Assembly: GCF_030272615.1 (NCBI RefSeq)
Contig: NC_081413.1
Span: forward strand, 331,139,302 to 331,203,301
DNA length: 64,000 bases
Source: Cryptomeria japonica
Lineage: Eukaryota > Streptophyta > Pinopsida > Cupressales > Cupressaceae
Reading direction: 5' to 3'
The position numbers were made by a program, and so were the translations under genes. The notes under the pieces are model-generated. The model saw nothing but the letters and a program-made list of their open reading frames with translations. It was not told the DNA's origin and did no database searches. Below are positions 56,421-64,000 of the stretch, one piece after another (position 1 is the stretch's first letter; the number at the start of each line of letters is the position of its first letter).

Positions 56421-56524
56421 GTTGGGAGTGCCACTGCTTATCTGCAAATGCGTACTTTTGATGCTGGGCGTTTTTGTTTGTTTCTATTTTCATCTGTTCT
56501 CATCATTATGTGGCTCAATCTAAG
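56421..56524 (+). CDS. ABC4: ABC4/MenA phytyltransferase, internal exon a
   Basis: This 104-base exon lies between an acceptor (TTTGGATGGCAG) and a donor (CTAAG|GTTTGA). It encodes VGSATAYLQMRTFDAGRF then CLFLFSSVLIIMWLNL, a membrane segment that in the plant family directly precedes the Asp-rich motif. The product (1,4-dihydroxy-2-naphthoate phytyltransferase, UbiA superfamily) is a plastid membrane enzyme that attaches the phytyl chain in phylloquinone synthesis, needed for photosystem I. It ends after two bases of a codon (AG), completed by C of exon b to give Ser. The N-terminal and transit-peptide exons are not in view. Confidence 0.88.
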
Positions 56525-56814
56525 GTTTGATTACGGTTAATTTTCTTCAAGCTAGTTACATAATGCAATTCAGAAAGCAATGATAGTTTGGTCATTCATG
56601 CTGCAAAAATTTAAGTTCTTCATAACTGATCTCAATATTGTTACTCATGAATCTCATATCGAGTAGTGAGAATCCATTTTACAGTACACTTATTGAAGAA
56701 ATCAAGTGGAAATCAATTTTTCTTTGCTCATGTTAAATGTTTAATCAGGCAGATCAATCTACAGGAGAAATTTGAAATCTAATGGGGAATTATTTTGGTT
56801 TGTGATTTGTTTAG

Positions 56815-56886
56815 CAATGATGTGTACGACTTTGACACTGGAGCTGACAAGGATAAAAAGGAGTCAGTTGTTAACATTACTGGAAG
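56815..56886 (+). CDS. ABC4: ABC4/MenA phytyltransferase, internal exon b (Asp-rich motif)
   Basis: A 72-base exon with acceptor TTGTTTAG|C and donor GGAAG|GTTTCC. It encodes NDVYDFDTGADKDKKESVVN then ITG. The Asp cluster (N-D-x-x-D-x-D-x-x-x-D) is the first Mg/diphosphate-binding motif of UbiA-type prenyltransferases, and the sequence is close to plant ABC4 as I remember it. Phases match exactly at both junctions (AG|C and AG|C). The open frame starting at 56772 is an artefact that covers this exon in another frame. Confidence 0.92.
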
Positions 56887-57000
56887 GTTTCCATACATTT
56901 AGTGGATATTTTCTTTATTCGTTGTCATATACGAATGCCTTATTGATGTGCAGAGAAGTCTTCATTAAAGAATTACATTTTTTCGGTTAAAATTTTGCAG

Positions 57001-57139
57001 CCGTTCTGGAGTTCTTTATATGGCATATATTTGCCTAGTCATTGGCTGTGGTGGACTTTTATGGGGAAGTATGCAAGCAGGGGATGGTCGAGTTTTTTCT
57101 TTATTAGCTAGCGCAATTCTATGTGGTTATGTCTATCAG
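57001..57139 (+). CDS. ABC4: ABC4/MenA phytyltransferase, internal exon c
   Basis: A 139-base exon with acceptor AATTTTGCAG and donor TATCAG|GTACTC. It encodes RSGVLYMAYICLVIGCGGLL then WGSMQAGDGRVFSLLASAIL and CGYVYQ, two hydrophobic segments that end at the point where the family continues with GPPFRLSY. Phase at the end is zero. I do not see that next exon in the remaining 6.9 kb, so the following intron runs past the window and contains an E-type LTR and D3. No stop or shift interrupts the three exons, so the gene is probably active. Confidence 0.9.
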
Positions 57140-59555
57140 GTACTCATTTACATTATAATGCCTAGAAATTTTTTCTATTCCAAAAGATAGACATGCTCAC
57201 TAGTTTACAAGTTTACTATTTGTTAGTGTTTTCTATGCCTGTAATTATTTTCTCTACTGTTTAAGAAGCATGTATTCGGAGATAATTGAAGTCTATAAAA
57301 GATCTTTCGAATATTTATTCAGTGCTGTAATATTCAGGATTTACAATAAATATATGTTAGATTTGTGTTTATCTATTTTTGCAGGATGCTATGATATCTT
57401 AGAGTATCTAGGATCCTGCATCTATACATATTGCATGTAAATATGAGAGTAATTAAATGTTTTAGAAAAAGGAATAAGTTCACTTACAAAACATAAGAGC
57501 CTTCTATAAGGCTTGAGATTGATGAGTTCCTCCATATCATCACTCTGCATTTGGTGCTCAAATCATCTCATCATATAGACAATCACAACCTAAATGGAGC
57601 AATAGAACGCCATCAAAACATGGACAAATCTCATCATCTCCTATCAAATGGTTCCATGAACTCGCTAAAGAACAATGCTTGCAGTGTGCCAAAATGCCAT
57701 CAAACCTCTCCACTAGTAATAAAGAACCAAATCACACATAAGGTTGACCTTTAGATGCCCAAGTGTTTGCTCAAGTCCATCTATTTGAATTACCATAATG
57801 ATCATCAATGGTGAGAGCTGAGAGGCCTCACTATTGATAATACACATTTCTATGATCTTCTCAATTATGAGCAGAAAGATCTCATGTTCTACCATCAGTC
57901 CGTTCATATTCAACCCATGTAACAAGTACCAAATGTGGGTCATCTCATTTTTGTCTCTTGGAATACTGAAACTTGTTTCTAGTCTGAGAATGCCTTCTTC
58001 CTGCAAAATATGACTGTGGGCCTCATGGTTCCAAGTGGGCCTCTTGTTTCCATGTGTTCTCTAGATGATGACATCACATGATGTCTTCCTCCAAAATGGG
58101 ATGTTGATATGGTGTAGTTGTTGGTGAACCTTCTGCTAATTGATGCTTGTCATAATCCATGGATGCAGCATGTTCTAATCTGTTGTCTCACATGAAATGG
58201 CAATTGTTGAAGTTTCTAGAGGAGGAACAAACATTGCAGCATGTTCATTTCAAATTGGTGCACCATGACCCTCTATTATTGATAAACAAGAAACTATATT
58301 GGTGTAAAATCTGGCTCAACTATAAAAAATTACTAGGCTATGCTTTCCAAATTGTCTTTTATAGTCCATTTTACACATTAACATAGAAACAAGACCTCTA
58401 ATATGTTTATTAAACTAAACTCAAACAAATGAGTGGAATCACGAGAATCACCAACAACATGATTACCATGACTAAGTGTTAGGGTCAATGTCATGCTCCC
58501 TTCCCCCAGATGGCCTTAGAACCCACAACATCATCGATTTCAACACTACAATATATATTATAAAAATAAAATAAAAAATAAAATGTAAAATATATAATAA
58601 ATAAATAAAGTAAAGTTCCAATTTAAATTTTGGTGCCAACTTTTGGCTCATAGGATCAAAATTGGATGGGTATGTCTTGAAACCTGGTTGTATTCTTGAG
58701 GAATAACACAATGATTTTTTGACTATCAGTAAAGAATTAACAAGCACTCAAAGATGAAATCCCTTAAATTGCATTCTCTGAGCGCGAGCTTGGTCATGCA
58801 GCAGAGGCACCTATTGAGGCACCTATCACTATGGATGAGGCATTTGTTGAGGCACCTATTGAGGATGTTGTAGCTACTTCAGCACCACCCACCCAATAGC
58901 AACATTCTTTTTTGAGCTTTAGTCGTAGATGCAATTTATGATTAGTAATTTTCATTGATTCCAAAACTTGAACTTAATATGTATTCGGAGGTTGTATTTG
59001 TTTTGTGATCTGTGATACATTGATATGTATTGAACTCAATTTTATTTTCGGAGGTTGCACTTGTTTTTTGGTCTATGTTATGTATTTAACTCAATCTTTG
59101 ATTTATATATGATGGAAATCAGCATATGCTCTACAAATTCGGTGTATATGTGTGTTTTTTAAGAATATTTCATAAAATTATATTTTTTCAAATGTTTGAT
59201 AACTTTGCTGAGTAATTGCCAATTTTTGCCGAGTTTCTTGGTGAGCCCGGGTTTTTAAAAAGTTTGGGCCAATCGAGTTGTTGCCAAGTCTGAGTTTTTC
59301 AACTACACATATAATAAATAATAAATGTAGCAAAGGTCAACATGTGACAAAAATAAGAGTTAGTTGCACATGTGACAATGATGTTGATGAGTGGTTGATG
59401 GCCTTAATGGTCGACCAATCCATGATAATAGAGTAGTTTGTCTTCATTAAACTTTCTCTCATCCTCCATCATCGAGCTCACTTTAGAATACTCTCTATCA
59501 AGGAAGTTAGTGTGTATTTTATGTTTTTTAAGGAGAGCATATGAGTGATCAACAA
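57140..59555. other. ABC4 intron, AT-rich, with unassigned repeat fragments
   Basis: No family exon was found. 58795-58899 reads as a short frame ending in a stop with repeated EAPIE motifs, perhaps the tail of a mobile-element protein. 59200-59290 contains TTTTGCCGAGTTTCTTGG and GCCAATCGAGTTGTTGCC, looking like repeat DNA. The minus-strand frame 57713-58006 has no motif that I recognise. Confidence 0.45.
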
Positions 59556-61476
59556 TGTAATAACCACCCTCAATTTTTAAATTTTTTTTTGGTTAGCTTT
59601 TAAACTAAAATGAAACACATAACAACTTCATTTCCACTTTCTGATCACCCAAATCTCAGGAAGGGCAAGGTGAGAGCATATAGCGTTCCAAATTGCAACT
59701 AAATGGAAATCAATTGCTGAAAGAAAACATTATGTGGCAAGCTGACTTATACCACTTATTCAGTGGGATGCATTAAATTACTGAAAGAAAGTAAACACTC
59801 ACTTATTCCATGGGAATTACAATAGCACATTCACTTTTAAATGGGAAAGCCTAAATAATTGAAAGTAAATAACAAGCTCCTTCCACTTGTCCAGTGGTGG
59901 GTGATTACAAGAAACTGCTTGTTTAGTGGGGTAAGTATCAACAAAATAAACCAAATCAACTCATTGGCGGTACAACCATAACAATTGATTCCAGCAGTAA
60001 GACCATTCGTAGAATTACAACGTAGCACATAGGCATCAGAAATATCATGGTGAGAAGATTAATTACTGATAAAGTGTTGATATAAACACTATTGAAATGC
60101 CTCAGTGCAATGCCCAGTATGAAGGAAATCTACCCAAATCAAAAAATAACAGTATTATACCTTAAAATAGATGATTCATAGGCTGATATAGGTCTGTTAA
60201 TGGACTGAAAGCATGCTGTTACATTCTGGACAGCAAGAGAATCAACCTGGAAAGTTCACCAACACATGCCAAGCATCCCAATATGAATACAAACATTAAT
60301 ATCTCATCAAACATGCTCAGAACTTCACCGAAGAACACTACAAAGGAAGAATATCAAACTGAATACTTTGATCAGCAAGTACAGGTCTGAAGCTTGGGCG
60401 CTTTGCTCCCAAAGGCTCATGATTTCACCCAGCCAAGTTATGGTTGGAAAGGTATATTTGTACAGCCTAGCTTAATGTGCTTGCTAAACCCTCAATGTTG
60501 CTCGGCTTGCATAAAACTAAGGCATGCCAATTGAAACAGCTGAAAAACCAAGTGCTCAAACTCTGAGACAAACCCACAAAGCTTCAACAAAGATTGGTAT
60601 GGTCTGGCCAGAGGAATTGTACAACCCAGCAAAAATAATTCCCCTCCAAACTCAGCAAACTCTACTGAAACTTCATAAAAAAACTCACAAACAATTTGCA
60701 ACTAAAACACATCAGAAACCTCCATGGATGGAATTAGCAGTGAAACTCAGTTTGCACAATGGTGATTTCTGAATGAAATTACTCCAGTCTATCTATTTAT
60801 TATCTTTAAAATCCAAAACTTGAAATAAGACGGTTTCTGTCCTCAGAAGATTGTGAAAGAACTCCTAGATTCAATTTGACAACATAACATTATCATTCAT
60901 CAATATATATTCAAAATGAGTCCCAACACCTCCTTTTATAGCTTTTGGAGTGAAAATAACCAATTGCCAACTTAAATAATTAATTTTTCACTCAAAAGAC
61001 CTTTTTTAAATAATAATAACATTTCATGTGCAAAGGCCCCCTTATCTAAGTGGTCAACATTTAAAACACTTGATCACCTTTCCAACGAGCCAATATCTCT
61101 CATCATTAGACGACATTAGTGAAATATTAATTAATAGCTCAATAACTAACCCCAGTTGCAGAAAGCATTGAAATCCAACTTTGATCACACTCAAATGATA
61201 TTGAAGATGTAGGATGATGATAAGAGCCAATATGATGACTTACCAAAAATAGACGTGATCTCTAAAAAGTTTGGAGAACATCCTAAATGCTTGGAAACAC
61301 TTTTGAAAGTGTCATAACACTTCATATTATCAACTGAGCTCATTGCCAACAACAAAACACTTGCAAAACTGAACTTTCTCATTTCAAGAAGCTCCATACA
61401 CGAAGAGGCCTCTAGAAGAACTTGGAAACTGGTGAAAAAGTCAAAATTCAATATTTTTAAAATTTGGGACATTACA
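59556..61476 (-). repeat. E-type LTR, minus strand
   Basis: On the minus strand it starts TGTAATGTCCC (61476 downward) and ends GGTTATTACA (59556). Its 3' part matches the E LTR: TATGCTCTCACC with a following GATTTGGG (59690-59650 versus 7189-7215), and GTAATTCCCAT (59822-59812 versus 6850-6860). It carries the same small hairpins, CCACT-n5-AGTGG at 59752-59766 and 59883-59897. Flanking bases AACAA and GAAAA do not match, so a simple solo-LTR insertion cannot be confirmed. It lies within the presumed ABC4 intron. Frames here (60492-61472) are not credible genes. Confidence 0.65.
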
Positions 61477-61541
61477 GAAAATGTTTGGATCTTTTAAAAT
61501 TTGTTTGAACTAGGGAAAATATGCCACATGAAATGTGATAG

Positions 61542-64000
61542 TGTTGTGACCTTTTCACACAATGCCCCATTGCTAATAGGGACCCCCTATTTTCCTCCTC
61601 CTCGCATCGGTTAGTTTAGGGTTATGGCAGCTTAGTGGGCAATTTTGAATTTCCTATGCCGAGTCTCGGAGTTTTGATCATGCCTAGTGTCGTTTAGGTT
61701 TTTTTTTGAAGTTATAGGATCAAGTGCGTAAAGTTGAGATTTTAAATGATCCTAATTTTGTCTAAGTGTAGACCCTTTGAGCGTTAACGTGTTTTTGAAT
61801 GTCCACGTCAGTGATTTTTAAAATGCTAAAGTGTTTCAGGACCTTTTGGAGTTGTTTTCTCATTCCTAGGAAGTCCTTCAAGTTGATTTTGCACTTTATC
61901 CCGATAGGTTTCATTATTTTTCGCTCAAAATTTTGGCAAATTTGCCCAAATCCAGATGAGTTTTATTGAGTTTGGAAGTTTCCTAGTGATTTTGAGTGGA
62001 AAAATCATCAATTTCTGGTGAAAATCCATATTCTAAGGGTTAAAAGGTCAAAATTCCACACTAGAGGTTTTTTCCCCTCATTCTTGACTACCCATGATTT
62101 TCCCCCACTCAAAATCCAGACTGGACATGGATTTCCCTTGGAATCCATACTTGCCCCATTTTCCACCATTTAGAATCCATACTAGGGTCGATTTTCCCTA
62201 GGATGCTATAATTTTGACTAAGTGTTAGGATTTTGTCCTGACTACCCTCGTTTTTCCACTGGGAGTATGGATAAGGTTGCGGATGACGTTTGTGATGACT
62301 CCACATTTGGATCGATTTTCCACCAGGCCTTTTGTGACAAGATTTTGAGGATTTTGTGCAGATATTCATTCCAGATCCAAGACGATTTTCCACTTAGTTA
62401 TTTTATTATTTTTGAGTTCGAATGAATGTCCAGACTAGGGTTGATTTTCCACCAGGGGCATTTTTGTGTTGAATGACGAAGTTTTAAGTGGAATTTTCAT
62501 TCCAAACTAAGATCGATTTTCCCCTGGACCCCAATTTTGTACACGTTGATGAATTTCGATAGGGATTTTTATCCCTACTGGGATCGATTTTCCCTTAAGG
62601 GAATATTTTGATGTTTTTTAATGTTTTTAATGGGATTTTTTCATCCCTACCTAAATCGATTTTCCCCAATTGGCCATTTTAATTTTAATTTTGAAATATT
62701 TTAATAAATGAGTATCATTTAATTGTTTTCTTTTATGAAAAGCAACGATTATTTAAAATAAAGAAAAAACAATTAATGATTCGCAATGAACATTTAATGA
62801 TTTTAACCTTCTAGAAGCAAATCGATTTTTGCCGGGCAAGTATAAGAGCAAGTTTTTATCTCACATTGCTTGTGTGGTGAAAGTTGATGGTGAAATCAAG
62901 TTTAAAGGAGGAGATCCCGGCATTATTTTATCATTATATTTGCCAAGTGTATTCATGCAATTGCGATTTTTCCTCCAGCTGCTGATTTTTGGTGAAGTGT
63001 CTAAGTGACACACTTGACTGAAGATTAGTTTCATTGGCATTTTTTCCTCCATTTCCAGCAAGGCGATTTTCTTGGTGGCTACCATTAATGTTATTTGCCA
63101 CGATTTTTCGGACTTGGGCGATTTTTTTGGTGAAGTTGGCGATTTTGGAGAGAGGGTGATTTTGTGTTTGACAGGTTTCACCTCCAATCTTTGGCGATTT
63201 TTCTCCTTGGATGGTGCTGCCATTTTTGTGAGCTCGCTGATTGGTGTTTCAGAACTGAAGTTTTGTCCCCATTGCTGAGATCTTGCACATTCATGCTGGC
63301 TGGAAAATTCGTTTTCAGACCTACATTGCATTTTTAGTTCATTTATGCCTTAGGCGATTTTTTCTAAAGGCTGATTAGAGGTCATTTTCAGTCCATTTTC
63401 AGAGTTATTCAGAGCTGTTGCAGGTCTGCAAATTCCATTATTGGCTGCTGTCCTCAAAGATTTTCATTTCCAACCACCTGTCACCTTTGGCGATTTTTCT
63501 TGGAGTCCATTCTTTTATCATTTGTTGATCATATTCAGGGATTTTAATCACTTTCCAAAGTGCTGGTAAGTCTGAAGTAATCCATTTTCATACTTGTCCT
63601 CAGAAAATTAAACTTTTATCAGCCATACCTACATTCCTGGATATGATTGCTTTCATCATCAAAATTGATTTTCATCAAGTTTGTGCATATTTGGGTGATT
63701 GCAACATGTTTTTAGAGATTAATTTGTAAAGTTGCAGGTTGTCTTCAGATTTGCTGGCAGCCATTGTTGACTTCCGAAGGTGTCTTAAGATTTGGTTTTG
63801 TGTGAAAACACAACCTTTCACACCTTTTCCTTAGTCATTGTTGATCCGGTATACTCCTTTGCATTCTAATTTGAACATAATTTCTAAGTATAAGGAGGCG
63901 TTTTTTAGACTTTGGTCTGAAAGTTATTGATGTTGATGAACTTAATGAGGGTTTTATACCCTAACCTTGTCACATTTTGTATTCAATTGTTGAAATCTAT
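61542..64000 (+). mobile_element. D3: 5' part of a giant LTR, running off the window
   Basis: Begins TGTTGTGACCTTTTCACACA, matching the D1 start and, on the minus strand, D2, followed by the CCCCATT hairpin (one mismatch) and GGGACCCCC. Inside it has its own arrays: TCGATTTTCC repeats (62188-62662) and GGCGATTTTT repeats (63062-63500). No long gene appears before the window ends. The left target site is probably GATAG (61537-61541). The right end is not seen. Confidence 0.75.
62188..62662 (+). repeat. TCGATTTTCC array of D3
   Basis: TCGATTTTCC or a near variant occurs near 62188, 62312, 62382, 62441, 62512, 62584 and 62656, the later ones about 60-75 bases apart, often followed by ACCAGG or CCTGG and preceded by a CCA-ACTAGG-like block. 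Spacers differ. A second array of GGCGATTTTT follows near 63063, 63117, 63138, 63193, 63354 and 63490. Confidence 0.75.

Noticed and set aside
58795-58899. C-terminal end of a transposase (EAPIE repeats, then stop)
   Set aside because: Too short and low in complexity to assign to a family.
59556-61476. Solo-LTR claim with target duplication for the minus-strand E-type LTR
   Set aside because: Flanks AACAA and GAAAA do not match; I report the LTR without a duplication.

Overview
The window is plant nuclear DNA, most likely from a gymnosperm such as a conifer. That is an inference from the very low gene density, long introns and several layers of nested LTR retrotransposons. Only one host gene is visible: three consecutive exons (56421-57139, + strand) of the plastid phylloquinone-pathway phytyltransferase ABC4/MenA. 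Its other exons lie outside the window, so much of the surrounding repeat DNA may be intronic. Almost everything else is transposable-element sequence.

Layout. 1-5138: the 3' part of a giant LTR (A1), split by a small non-autonomous Ty3-like element (N1, 1024-4965). 5139-9160: a 5' LTR and defective gag of another Ty3-like element (E). 9161-12300: the 3' part of a giant LTR with coding remnants (A3). 14.5-19.1 kb: a giant-LTR-like unit with a ~990-codon broken gene (C). 20070-31886: giant solo LTR D1, interrupted by a second one, B1 (22564-29245). 31947-40200: an LTR (F) interrupted by a second B copy (B2, 32794-39185). 40850-42544: a minus-strand Ty3-like gag and LTR (G). 42545-52235: a Copia element split inside reverse transcriptase by minus-strand giant solo LTR D2 (45654-49754). 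53272-54125: a Ty3-like integrase remnant. 59556-61476: a minus-strand E-type LTR. 61542-end: the start of another D-type giant LTR (D3).

The notable system is a set of 4-7 kb units with TGTTG...CAACA-type ends. Three of them (B1, D1, D2) are flanked by perfect 5-base target duplications and contain no internal copy of their own ends, so they behave as giant solo LTRs. Their shared plan has five parts: a hairpin near the 5' end; a family-specific array of short motifs at fixed spacing with diverged spacers; in B, C and A3 a long gene that is not gag or pol; a TATA promoter near the 3' end; and a transcribed U5-like tail. B and C encode recognisably related proteins (about 1140 and 990 codons), with a globular N-terminal half and a low-complexity or coiled-coil C-terminal half. 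Where visible, the promoters carry heat-shock elements and a double telo-box palindrome. Several arrays are hairpins whose stems change in a compensated way.

All coding copies are decayed. In N1 the stop codons are mainly TAG. Element boundaries supported by target duplications are reliable to the base. Boundaries of A3, C, F and G are approximate.
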